Source: Phycisphaerales bacterium
Lineage (GTDB): Bacteria > Planctomycetota > Phycisphaerae > Phycisphaerales > UBA1924
Length of the DNA: 64,000 bases
Assembly (NCBI GenBank): GCA_020849615.1
Contig: JADLFW010000004.1
Location: forward strand, 248,001 to 312,000
Direction: 5' to 3'
Shown: positions 28,549 through 35,797 of the stretch, piece after piece
How the letters are laid out: each line of letters starts with the position of its first letter
How positions within the stretch are numbered: the first letter of the stretch is position 1
Translations under genes and position numbers: made by a program
The notes under the pieces: model-generated
Told to the model about the DNA's origin: nothing
The model's database searches: none
What the model saw: the letters and a program-made list of their open reading frames with translations, nothing else

Positions 28549-29028
28549 ATGGGATCGCACATCGAGATCATCGCGCGGGGCCTGATCAGATCCGGGGGGC
28601 ACATCCTGCTCTGCCGGAGCGTGAAGGCGGGCTATCACTATCTCCCTGGAGGCCACGTCGAGTTCGGGGAGACCGCGGCGGAGGCCGTGGCGCGGGAACT
28701 GCGTGAAGAATGCGGCCGGGCCTCGCGTGTGGGGGAACTGGTCTTCCTGAGCGAGGAGCGGTTCAATGATGGCCGCAAGGACCGCCATGAGCTGAACCTG
28801 GTCTTCAGCGCGGACCTCATCGCGGCCGCAGGGGGTAAGGCGGCGGGGGTGTTCCACGTGGAACACCCCCCACCTATCGCGAGCCTGGAACCCAAGATCG
28901 CCTTTGACTGGCTTCCGATGGGCCAGTTGAGCGAAGTGGACCTCCGGCCCCCATCGATCCGGGATTGGCTGGTTGCGCTCCAGGGGGGTGCAGCGATCCC
29001 GCCCGCGATTCCTTTCGAATCTCGCTAG
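28549..29028 (+). CDS. Nudix hydrolase
   Basis: 159 aa. The Nudix box is complete: G35-H-V-E-F-G-E-T-A-A-E-A-V-A-R-E-L-R-E-E-C-G, with the REELREECG-type metal-binding helix (residues 35-57). The enzyme cleaves a nucleoside diphosphate linked to another moiety; substrate is unknown. The peptide GVFHVEHP near residue 103 is encoded by a parS-type palindrome, so the site is embedded in the gene. Divergent from parB. A TACGCT box 8 nt before the ATG and no Shine-Dalgarno suggest a leaderless transcript. Confidence 0.88.
   Translation: MGSHIEIIARGLIRSGGHILLCRSVKAGYHYLPGGHVEFGETAAEAVARELREECGRASRVGELVFLSEERFNDGRKDRHELNLVFSADLIAAAGGKAAGVFHVEHPPPIASLEPKIAFDWLPMGQLSEVDLRPPSIRDWLVALQGGAAIPPAIPFESR
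28846..28869. promoter_or_regulatory. parS: parS-type ParB binding site 1
   Basis: Core TGTTCCACGTGGAACA (28850-28865) fits TGTTNCACGTGNAACA. The symmetry extends to a 24-bp perfect palindrome (GGGG ... CCCC). It lies inside the Nudix gene, 520 bp from the parB start. Confidence 0.85.
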
Positions 29029-29184
29029 CGGTCGGTCTCGGGCCCTGCTCGATCGAGCCGACGGGCCACTGGATGTGGATTCCTGCGCCCGTGGCGGCGT
29101 TGAAGCTTGAAGCTGTTTGTGCGACCGGCACACCGGCCGGGAATGCCGCATCGCCAGCGCTGCTTCGACCTGGGGCAGCGGAAG

Positions 29185-29200
29185 TGTTCCACGTGGAACA
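29185..29200. promoter_or_regulatory. parS: parS-type ParB binding site 2
   Basis: TGTTCCACGTGGAACA, identical in the 16-bp core to site 1 at 28850-28865, 335 bp away. Confidence 0.85.
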
Positions 29201-29316
29201 GTCCGATAACCTATCAGATGAGGTGTGCAACAATGTTAATTAAATGTTTGGTATTATTGGATGGTTGGAGAGGTCGATGCCCGGCGGTGGAAGTGGGGGG
29301 GTGAAGCAAGGAAGCG

Positions 29317-29345
29317 AGCGGGCCCGCCGAGTGGGCGGGCCCGCT
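29317..29345. terminator. strong GC hairpin
   Basis: Perfect 12-bp stem AGCGGGCCCGCC/GGCGGGCCCGCT with a 5-nt loop, just downstream of the minus-strand Lys-rich gene. No T-run, so termination is only likely. Confidence 0.5.
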
Positions 29346-29372
29346 GTGGTGCCTGGGTTGCCTGGCGCTGGA

Positions 29373-29726
29373 TCAGCCCATCGCGTTGTCGGAGGTCATC
29401 TCGGCGGGCGCGGCGGTGGGGGTGGGGGCGGGGGCCTCGGTGGATTCGGCGGCCGACTTGCGGCGCAGGTCGGCGGCGTGGGCCCGCGAGTATTGCTGGA
29501 TGTCCTTGAACTGGCCGCTCTTATCACGAACGGCGTAGAGCTTCTTGCCCTTGGAGCTGTACATCACGGTGCGGCGGGCCTTCTTCTTGCCGGCCTTGCG
29601 GGTCGCCTTCCTGGTGGTCTTCTTGGCGGCCTTCTTCGTGGCCTTCTTGCGGGCCGAGCCGACCTTCTTCCGGGCGGCCTTCTTCTTGGAGACCTTGCCG
29701 GTTTTCTTCCTGGACTTCTTCGCCAT
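29373..29726 (-). CDS. histone H1-like lysine-rich protein
   Basis: 117 aa, extremely basic for the first 55 residues (MAKKSRKKTGKVSKKKAARKK, ARKKATKKAAKKTTRKATRKAGKKKARRT), like eukaryotic H1 tails and bacterial HctA/AlgP/Hc1-type proteins. Then VMYSSKGKKLYAVRDKSGQFKDIQQYSRAHAADLRRKSA and an Ala/Pro/Thr tail. Such proteins compact DNA. The VMYSSKGKKLYAVRDKSGQFKDIQ part resembles the small DUF-type segments conserved with these tails. A GAGGGA ribosome site precedes ATG 29726. It lies 0.2 kb from parS site 2. Confidence 0.8.
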   Translation of the reverse strand: MAKKSRKKTGKVSKKKAARKKVGSARKKATKKAAKKTTRKATRKAGKKKARRTVMYSSKGKKLYAVRDKSGQFKDIQQYSRAHAADLRRKSAAESTEAPAPTPTAAPAEMTSDNAMG

Positions 29727-29967
29727 GGCGTGCTCCCTCAACGGTGGTGCGGCGGCGCGGGTGTGCCGGCGGACCCCGAATGGTCCGGCGGGCCCGTGAG
29801 GCCCGGCGCACCGGCGAGCCGGCGAACCGGTCACGGGCCGCTGCGCCTCGCAGAGTTCGCGCGCGATTGTACAGAAAGCGGCCCGGCGTGCGCGGGGGTT
29901 TGTTGCGGGAGGGGTGGTGGGGGGGCGTGATGGAGGGCGGGGCGCCTTCGTCAAAGCGCCCGATCCA

Positions 29968-30909
29968 TCAGGCGGGAGGCGCGGCCCGGCGGGCGAGCTC
30001 GGCCTCGCGGGCTTCGGCGTCGGCGGCCTGTTTTTCGTAGCGGGCGCGGGCCGCGCGGTGGTCCATGAGGAAGAGGACCTTGTCGGCGTTGGGCCCGGCG
30101 ACTTCGCCGAGCCGTTTGCGGGCGTAGCCCAGGTCGGTGCGTCTCGAGACGTGGATGAGGACGAGGGCCTGGCATTCGAGGACGCCGAGCCATTCGGCGA
30201 CGTCGTCGACGTGGAGGTGCATGCCGATCTTGGCCCGGTCCTTGTGGTCGGGCTCGAAGAAGGTGCACTCGGAGATGACGACCTGGGCCTTGCGGACATC
30301 CTCGCGGACGAGGTGCGGGCCCGGCTGGGTGTCGCCGAGGTAGGCGATGAGGGGGATCTCGAGGAGGCGGGTGATCTCGACGCCGCGGTCCTTGAGTTCT
30401 TTGAGTTTCTCCTGCGGGAGATCGACGAACTCAGGCTTGAGCTTGGAGCGCTTCTCGATGATGGAGTAGCCGAAGGAGGGGGCGGTGTGCTCGGTGGGGA
30501 AGCCGCGGATGAAGATGTTGTTCTTGATCTCGAACTGCTGATCGGGGGAGAGCGGGACGAGATCGAAGGGGGTCTTCTGCTGCTCGAGGTCGACGAAGCC
30601 GGCCATCATGCGCTGGACGGCGGGGGCGATGCGGGCATCGCAGATGATGCGGCCGTTGCCCATGCCCTGGAAGCGGCGCTGGGAGCAGTAGTACGCGAGG
30701 CCGCCGATGTGGTCCATGTGGCCGTGGGAGACGGCGACGTTGCGGCTGGCGAGGGCTGCGCGGGGGCAGGCGCCCATGTCGAAGCAGATGTCGAGCTCGG
30801 GGATCTGGATGCTGGTGATCTCGCCGGCGACCGAGAGGCCCTGGACGCGGAACGGCGGGATGTAGAGGAATCCGAGTTGGCCCTCGCGGGGCGGCGGCTT
30901 GGGGATCAC
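29968..30909 (-). CDS. MBL-fold hydrolase, RNase Z-like
   Basis: 313-aa metallo-beta-lactamase-fold protein. The metal site is SHGHMDHIGG (His62, His64, Asp66, His67); later ligands are in FPTEHTAPSFGY and the conserved HVSRRTDL. The closing TRZ-like region (DDVAEWLGVLECQALVLIHVSRR) fits tRNase Z-type enzymes that mature tRNA 3' ends, although length and N-terminus differ from canonical RnZ. GTG start at 30909 with GGAG 7 nt upstream. A role in tRNA processing is plausible but not certain. Confidence 0.75.
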   Translation of the reverse strand: MIPKPPPREGQLGFLYIPPFRVQGLSVAGEITSIQIPELDICFDMGACPRAALASRNVAVSHGHMDHIGGLAYYCSQRRFQGMGNGRIICDARIAPAVQRMMAGFVDLEQQKTPFDLVPLSPDQQFEIKNNIFIRGFPTEHTAPSFGYSIIEKRSKLKPEFVDLPQEKLKELKDRGVEITRLLEIPLIAYLGDTQPGPHLVREDVRKAQVVISECTFFEPDHKDRAKIGMHLHVDDVAEWLGVLECQALVLIHVSRRTDLGYARKRLGEVAGPNADKVLFLMDHRAARARYEKQAADAEAREAELARRAAPPA

Positions 30910-31133
30910 GGAGGAACTCCGGAAAGTGCCGCGCGGGCGTGGGCCCTCGCGGGACGGGTGCGTGGGCGGATGGTAGCCGCTCGGGCGGGGGTGGGGGGTC
31001 GGGAATCGGGAGTCGGGGGGTGGGGGGGATGGGCCGGGCGAGCGTTGCGCGGGAGTTACCCGCCCGTCGGGCGGTGTTTCGTATGTTGAAAGCGGCGGAG
31101 TGACAACTTGCTTCCTTGATGAGGAGTCTGGAC
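30910..31133. other. divergent promoter region
   Basis: About 220 bp between the MBL-fold gene and the DUF4139 gene. G-rich low-complexity (31000-31030). TATGTT at 31082-31087 is a -10 candidate for the gene at 31134. Confidence 0.4.
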
Positions 31134-33068
31134 ATGATGTCGATGCGCGTGGCGGCTTGTGGTGTGGTTGGGGTGGCGATGACGGCGGCGGTGTTGGCGG
31201 CGTCGAGCGGGCGGGCGTGGGCGCAGGAGCCCGGGCCCGGCGGCGCGGCGCCGGGGGTGGAGGAAAAGGTCTACGAGACGGGCGGCGCCATCGAGGCGGT
31301 GACGGTGTACCGGGGGCAGGCGCTGGTGACGAGGGTGGTCGAGGTGCCGGGCCCGGCCGGGCTGCGCGAGATCATCGTGACCGATCTGCCCTCGCGCGTG
31401 CTGCCGGGAAGCATCCACGCCGAGTCGAGCGCCGCGGTGCAGGTGCGGAGCGTGCGGTTCAGGACCCGGCCCGTCTCGCAGGACGTGCGCGAGGAGGTGC
31501 GGCAGCTGGACACGCTGATCGCCGGGCTGGAGGATGACCTGCGGGCGGTGAAGCGGAGGCAGGGGCTGCTGACCGAGCACGCCGCGCTGCTGGAGGCGAT
31601 GAAGAACTTCGTGGCGCCGACGTCCACCGTCGAGCTGACCAAGGGTGTGCTCAACGCCGAGACGCTGGAGAAGCTGACGGGCTACATCCGGGCCGAGCGC
31701 GAAAAGCTCGCGGAGAGCGAGCTGAAGCTGGGCAGGGACGAGGCGAAACTGAACCAGGAGCTGGACCTGCGGCGGCGCGAACGCGAGAAGGTGACGGGCT
31801 CTTCCTCGCGCACGGTGCAGGAGGCGGTGATCCTGGTGGACAAGGCCGGGGAGCGAGGCGGGAACGGCGCCGGGCAGGTGCGCCTGAGGTACCTGGTGGA
31901 TGGCGCGAGCTGGAGCCCCTCGTACAACGTGCGGCGGGAGCCGGGCAAGGAGGGCGTGACGCTCGAGTATTACGCGTCGATCCAGCAGCTCAGCGGCGAG
32001 GACTGGGGCGATGTGAAGATGACGCTGTCGACGGCGACGCCGAGCCTGGTCTCCAAGGCGCCGGACCTGACACCAATGACGATCTCGCTGGCCTCCATGA
32101 TGGAGGGCGCTGCGCAGACGGCCGGGCCCGCGATGAGCAAGGCGCTGGCGGATGCGCTGCAATCGGGCGCGAAGGATGAACTGGCGTACAGCAACGCGCG
32201 GAAGGAGATCAACCGCCAGCAGCGGCAGATCGAGGAAAAGCGGGCCCAGGCCGACAAGCAGCTGGCGGGCCAGCAACCGGAAACGCGGACCTTGACCGAT
32301 GACCGCTTCGACCAGAGCCTCAACGCGCTGGCGTGCGACCTGCAGCTGCTCGACCTGCTGAGCAACGAGCGGGTGGCGCGCGACCGCGCGCCGAGCGGGC
32401 CCGGCCCGTCCGAGGGGCTGAGCGTGACGTACCAGATCGCGGGGATGACCGACCTGCCGAGCCGCAACGACCGGCAGCTGGTGCAGATCCTGGCGGCACC
32501 GATGAAGGCTGAGCTCTGGAAGGTGGCGGTGCCGGTGCTGACGGGGTACGTGTACGACGAGGCGAACGTGCAGAACACCAGCGGGGTGGTGCTGCTCGCC
32601 GGGCCCGTCACGGCGTACAGCGACGGCGCGTTCGTGGGCAACGGCGAGCTGGCGACGATCGCGGCGGGGGAGAGTTTCACGGTGGGGTTCGGGATCGACA
32701 GCTCGCTGCGGGCCTCGCGCGAGCTGATCGAGAAGTCCGACATCGTGCAGGGGGGCAACCGCGTGGTAGACCTGACCTACCGGCTGCGGATCGAGAACTT
32801 CGGGATCGGCCCGGCCAAGGTGAAGGTGACCGACCGGCTGCCGAAGCTGAGCCAGGGGAGCCGGGAGTCGGAGATCCGGCTGACGCTGCTCTCGGCGACG
32901 CCGTCGCCGGTGGGGGGTGTGGACCTGGGCTCGCGGAAGGATGGTCTGCTGAAGTGGGTTGAGGAAGTGCCGGGCGGGGCCGCGGGCGAGAAGGGTCTGG
33001 CGCTGGAGTACAAGTTCCGGCTGGAGTACGACAAGCAGATGAGCATCAACGGGCTGGTGGCGCGGTGA
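31134..33068 (+). CDS. mucoidy inhibitor MuiA-type protein (DUF4139)
   Basis: 644 aa, secreted or periplasmic (signal peptide VAACGVVGVAMTAAVLA ending RAWAQ). The N-terminal DUF4140 part (GAIEAVTVYRGQALVTRVVEVPGPAGLREIIVTDLP) is followed by a coiled-coil stretch (LDTLIAGLEDDLRAVKRRQ; LTGYIRAEREKLAESELKLGRDEAKL) and the C-terminal DUF4139 domain (VRLRYLVDGASWSPSYNVR, DWGDVKMTLSTATPSL, ... LRIENFGIGPAKVKVTDRLP). MuiA was described in connection with mucoidy in bacteria; biochemical role unknown. A GAGGAG ribosome site precedes ATG 31134; ATG 31119 is possible. Confidence 0.85.
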   Translation: MMSMRVAACGVVGVAMTAAVLAASSGRAWAQEPGPGGAAPGVEEKVYETGGAIEAVTVYRGQALVTRVVEVPGPAGLREIIVTDLPSRVLPGSIHAESSAAVQVRSVRFRTRPVSQDVREEVRQLDTLIAGLEDDLRAVKRRQGLLTEHAALLEAMKNFVAPTSTVELTKGVLNAETLEKLTGYIRAEREKLAESELKLGRDEAKLNQELDLRRREREKVTGSSSRTVQEAVILVDKAGERGGNGAGQVRLRYLVDGASWSPSYNVRREPGKEGVTLEYYASIQQLSGEDWGDVKMTLSTATPSLVSKAPDLTPMTISLASMMEGAAQTAGPAMSKALADALQSGAKDELAYSNARKEINRQQRQIEEKRAQADKQLAGQQPETRTLTDDRFDQSLNALACDLQLLDLLSNERVARDRAPSGPGPSEGLSVTYQIAGMTDLPSRNDRQLVQILAAPMKAELWKVAVPVLTGYVYDEANVQNTSGVVLLAGPVTAYSDGAFVGNGELATIAAGESFTVGFGIDSSLRASRELIEKSDIVQGGNRVVDLTYRLRIENFGIGPAKVKVTDRLPKLSQGSRESEIRLTLLSATPSPVGGVDLGSRKDGLLKWVEEVPGGAAGEKGLALEYKFRLEYDKQMSINGLVAR

Positions 33069-33109
33069 AGAAGATGAAACACGGAGGGTCACCGGGAGCG
33101 GGACCGCGG

Positions 33110-33115
33110 TACGCT
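33110..33115 (+). promoter_or_regulatory. -10 box of leaderless promoter
   Basis: TACGCT, 7 nt before ATG 33123, no Shine-Dalgarno. Confidence 0.5.
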
Positions 33116-33122
33116 TGCGGTC

Positions 33123-34076
33123 ATGACGAGCGAAGCGGGAGGGAAGTTTGAGGCTGAATCGGCGGGCCCGGCGCCCGAGCCGCCGGTGACGTTCGGCGGG
33201 GTGGTGGGGAAGCTGGGCCCGGCCGCGCCCCTGGCGGTGGCGTGGGCGGTGCTGCCGCCGCTGGGCTCGATCGTGCTGTTCACGTACATGGGGACGATCG
33301 GGGCGTGGCTGCGCGGGCACGAGGGGGCGGGGGTGGTGCTGTACGCGGCGGCGTTCGCGCTGCTGGCGGGGATGGCGCTGCTGCCGACGTACGCCTCGGC
33401 GATCCTGGGGGGCTGGGCCTTCGGGTTTGCGCTGGGGTTCCCGGCGGCGCTGGCGGGGTTCTGCGGCGGGGCGGTGATCGGCTACTTCATCGCGCGGGGG
33501 GCCTCGCGCGACCGGGCCGTGAAGCTGATCGAGGAGCACGAGAAGTGGCGCATCGTGCGCGATGCGCTGATCGGCGACACCGCGGATGGGCGCGATGGGC
33601 ACGGATTCTGGAAAATGCTGGGCGTGGTGGCGCTGGTGCGGCTGCCCCCCAACTCGCCCTTTGCGATCACGAACCTGGTGATGGCCTCGGTGAAGGTGCG
33701 GTTCATCCCGTACATCCTGGGGACGCTGATCGGGATGGCGCCGCGGACGGGCGCGGCGGTCTACATCGCGGCGACGCTGCGCGAGATGGCGGCGGCGGAT
33801 GTGGCCAAGCAGCGGCCGTGGTGGTGGATCGCCGTGGGCATCGTGATGACGATCGTCGTGCTGGGCGTGCTGGGATCGGTGGCGAAGCGGGCGCTGGGCA
33901 AGATGGCGGGGGGGCAAGAACGAGCAAGAAGATCCGGCCTTGATGGCGATCCATCCGGCAGCGTGTGCTTTGGGGCCGGTTCTCGGGTTGAAGAACAGGT
34001 CACACTCCGTCGAATTACAGTTGAAGAAATCGAACTGAGAAGAAGTTCGCCTTCTGACGAATCATCCGCAAACTAG
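33123..34076 (+). CDS. VTT/DedA (SNARE-associated) domain membrane protein
   Basis: 317 aa with about six hydrophobic helices. The VTT core is clear: TYASAILGGWAFGFALGFPAALAGFCGGAVIGYFIAR, VVALVRLPPNSPFAITNLVMASVKVRFIPYILGTLIGMAPRTGAAVYIAATL. Family members (TVP38/DedA-type) act as lipid flippases or transporters. The C-terminal 60 residues after VLGSVAKRALGKMAGG are Arg/Ser-rich and dissimilar to the family; they begin at a G-tract near 33908 and could reflect a frameshift or a genuine tail. Confidence 0.85.
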   Translation: MTSEAGGKFEAESAGPAPEPPVTFGGVVGKLGPAAPLAVAWAVLPPLGSIVLFTYMGTIGAWLRGHEGAGVVLYAAAFALLAGMALLPTYASAILGGWAFGFALGFPAALAGFCGGAVIGYFIARGASRDRAVKLIEEHEKWRIVRDALIGDTADGRDGHGFWKMLGVVALVRLPPNSPFAITNLVMASVKVRFIPYILGTLIGMAPRTGAAVYIAATLREMAAADVAKQRPWWWIAVGIVMTIVVLGVLGSVAKRALGKMAGGQERARRSGLDGDPSGSVCFGAGSRVEEQVTLRRITVEEIELRRSSPSDESSAN

Positions 34077-34099
34077 TGAGGGTGGTTCAGTTTGGCGGG

Positions 34100-34219
34100 T
34101 CAGCGACTTCGAGGCACCAGCGGGGCATGTCGAGGGATGGGCGACCAGTACGTGCGGACGGCAGTGTGGATGAGCGCCGCGGCGATGCAGGCATCGACGG
34201 CGATGAACACCAGGACCAC
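34100..34219 (-). CDS. possible very small membrane protein
   Basis: 39 codons starting with GTG at 34219: one hydrophobic helix (VVLVFIAVDACIAAALIHTAV) and a short basic tail (RTYWSPIPRHAPLVPRSR). It follows the stop of the zinc-ribbon protein at 34250 by 30 bp in the same frame, so it may be the decayed end of a longer gene. Too short for any family call. Confidence 0.25.
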   Translation of the reverse strand: MVLVFIAVDACIAAALIHTAVRTYWSPIPRHAPLVPRSR

Positions 34220-34249
34220 GATGGTGACCGTCGCGCCCGTGCACGGATG

Positions 34250-34981
34250 TTACGTTGAGGGCCGGGGAGGCAATTCCGGGGCAGGCTGGGAGCGAGGTTG
34301 GGGGATCGGTCTTCCGCACTCGGGGCAGACGGGGGAATCGACGCCGCTGACGGGGTAGCAGCAGTGCATGCAGAGCCCGCGGGCCCGGCGCCGGGCCCGG
34401 ATGCGCCCGATGGTCTCGCGCGGGATCCAGGTCAGCGAGAAGAGGAAGAGCGCCAGCCCGGCGAGCGTGAGGGTGTTGTGCAGGTAGCCGGGCCAGCGCG
34501 GGGACGCGCGGTAGATGTTGCCGGCCCGGAGCTGCCGGGCCTGGGCTTCGGGGAGCCCGCGATTGGCGACCAGCCAGTCGATAAGGGCGGTGCGGGCCTC
34601 GCGCTCGACCTCGGGCGGGATGGGACGCGATTCGGACTGCGGGTTGAGCAGATAGATCGCGGAGGTGAGGCGCTGGCTGGTGAGCCCCCAGAAGCCCGAG
34701 ACGCTGGGGGTCTCGCGGTAGTCGGCCAGCAGCATCCATTCCGCGGTGAGGAGCCGGGGCTCCTGCGTGACGATCGCATCTTCGCGGTTGAAGACTTCGA
34801 TGCCGGCCTCGGTCCGGGCCACGATGGCGGATGGCCCGCCCCCGGCATCTGCCGGGAGCGCGATGCGCGGGCCGAAGAGCCAGCGGTTGGCGGAGGCGGC
34901 GGGGGCGAGGTGCGTGGCGTCGTAGAGGAGCAGGCCCGCGAGGAGGAGCGAGGCCAGGGGGTTGGAGAGCAGGCGGGGCAC
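34250..34981 (-). CDS. membrane protein with C-terminal zinc ribbon (paralogue A)
   Basis: 243 aa. An N-terminal helix (LLSNPLASLLLAGLLLYDATHLAP), an extracytoplasmic domain (WMLLADYRETPSVSGFWGLTSQRL, RTALIDWLVANRGLPEAQARQL), a second helix (YLHNTLTLAGLALFLFSLTWIPRETI), then a basic linker (RIRARRRARGLCMHC) and a zinc ribbon CMHC...CPEC. It is a tandem paralogue of the gene at 35039. GTG 34981 is the start that aligns with the start of paralogue B. Planctomycetes have many such CxxC...CPECG proteins of unknown function. The first two Cys of the ribbon are separated by MH. Confidence 0.75.
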   Translation of the reverse strand: MPRLLSNPLASLLLAGLLLYDATHLAPAASANRWLFGPRIALPADAGGGPSAIVARTEAGIEVFNREDAIVTQEPRLLTAEWMLLADYRETPSVSGFWGLTSQRLTSAIYLLNPQSESRPIPPEVEREARTALIDWLVANRGLPEAQARQLRAGNIYRASPRWPGYLHNTLTLAGLALFLFSLTWIPRETIGRIRARRRARGLCMHCCYPVSGVDSPVCPECGRPIPQPRSQPAPELPPRPST

Positions 34982-34991
34982 GGGGAAGCCT

Positions 34992-35019
34992 AAATCGCAA
35001 ATGGCAAATAGCAAAGGGC
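34992..35019. repeat. 7-nt tandem repeat between the two paralogues
   Basis: Four units AAATCGC, AAATGGC, AAATAGC, AAAGGGC, with a partial fifth. They lie directly between the zinc-ribbon paralogues and belong to the same RAATNSC-type set as 38770 and 42919. Confidence 0.65.
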
Positions 35020-35038
35020 AAATTCGGAGGGCTTTGCA

Positions 35039-35765
35039 CTATGAGGTTGGCGGGGGGGGCATCAGCGGTTGACGCTCCGCATTCCGGGCAGGTGCCGGCC
35101 GTCAAGCCCCCGAGCGCGTAGCCGCAGCGCGTGCATTGACCGCGGGCCTTGCGGCGCGCGCGGATCATCGATCGGGTGTACCGCGGGATCCAATCAAGAG
35201 AGAGCAGGAACACGATGAAGACCAGGAGCGAGATGGTGTTGTGGATGTAGCCGGAGAGAATCGGCGTTTGAAGGTAATAGTCGGCCGTCCGGAGGTTCAG
35301 CGCGACAGCGTCGGGCACATCATGATGGGTTCGCAGCCAGTCAACAAAGGTGGCGCGAGCCGCGGTGCGTTGCTCTTCTGAAATCGGAGTGTCCTGAATG
35401 TCTTCCAGCATGATGGAGAAGGTGGCGTGGTCCTGCGTCAGTGACCACCACCCCGTCTGCCATTGATCTTCGTTGTAACGGCCGATGACCCCCCATTGCA
35501 GTCTGTCGAGGCTCGGGTCCGGATGTTCGTAGAATTCAGCGATCGGGAACAACTTGATTTCACTATCGATGCGAGCGATCCAGACCTCCGCGAATCTGTC
35601 GTTGTAGACACGAAACTCCGTCGTAGGCGGGGTGCCCAAACGATTGCCCGCGGAAGAACTCAGGAATCTGCCCACCATGGAGAACGGCGGCAACAGCTTC
35701 GCATCCGCACACAACAACGCGAGCAGGATCAGAGACGTGACAGGATTTGCGAACCATCGCCGCAC
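35039..35765 (-). CDS. membrane protein with C-terminal zinc ribbon (paralogue B), apparently frameshifted
   Basis: The protein parallels paralogue A: VRRWFANPVTSLILLALLCADAKLLPP, a second helix near residue 190 (YIHNTISLLVFIVFLLSLDWIP), MIRARRKARGQCTRCGYALGGLTAGTCPECG. After the ribbon, an 8-C tract (minus strand, 35052-35059) puts the frame out of register; as given it stays open to 34062, running through paralogue A in another frame. With 7 C it would stop at TAG 35039 and be 241 aa, matching the 243 aa of A. I therefore treat the coordinates as the intended gene. GTG 35765 is the start, 33 bp after the topA stop. Confidence 0.6.
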
Positions 35766-35797
35766 GTCAACAGCGTACAGCGACTTCGGCGACGGGC

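Larger units (their letters stand above)
29029..29372. other. intergenic region with parS 2 and a hairpin
   Basis: No gene. It holds the second parS-type site, an A+T-rich segment (29208-29265, including ATGTTAATTAAATG) and the hairpin at 29317-29345. Confidence 0.5.

Noticed and set aside
31056..33917. Very long minus-strand open frame across the DUF4139 and VTT genes
   Set aside because: Composition is arginine/histidine/proline noise and it is antisense to two well-supported genes.
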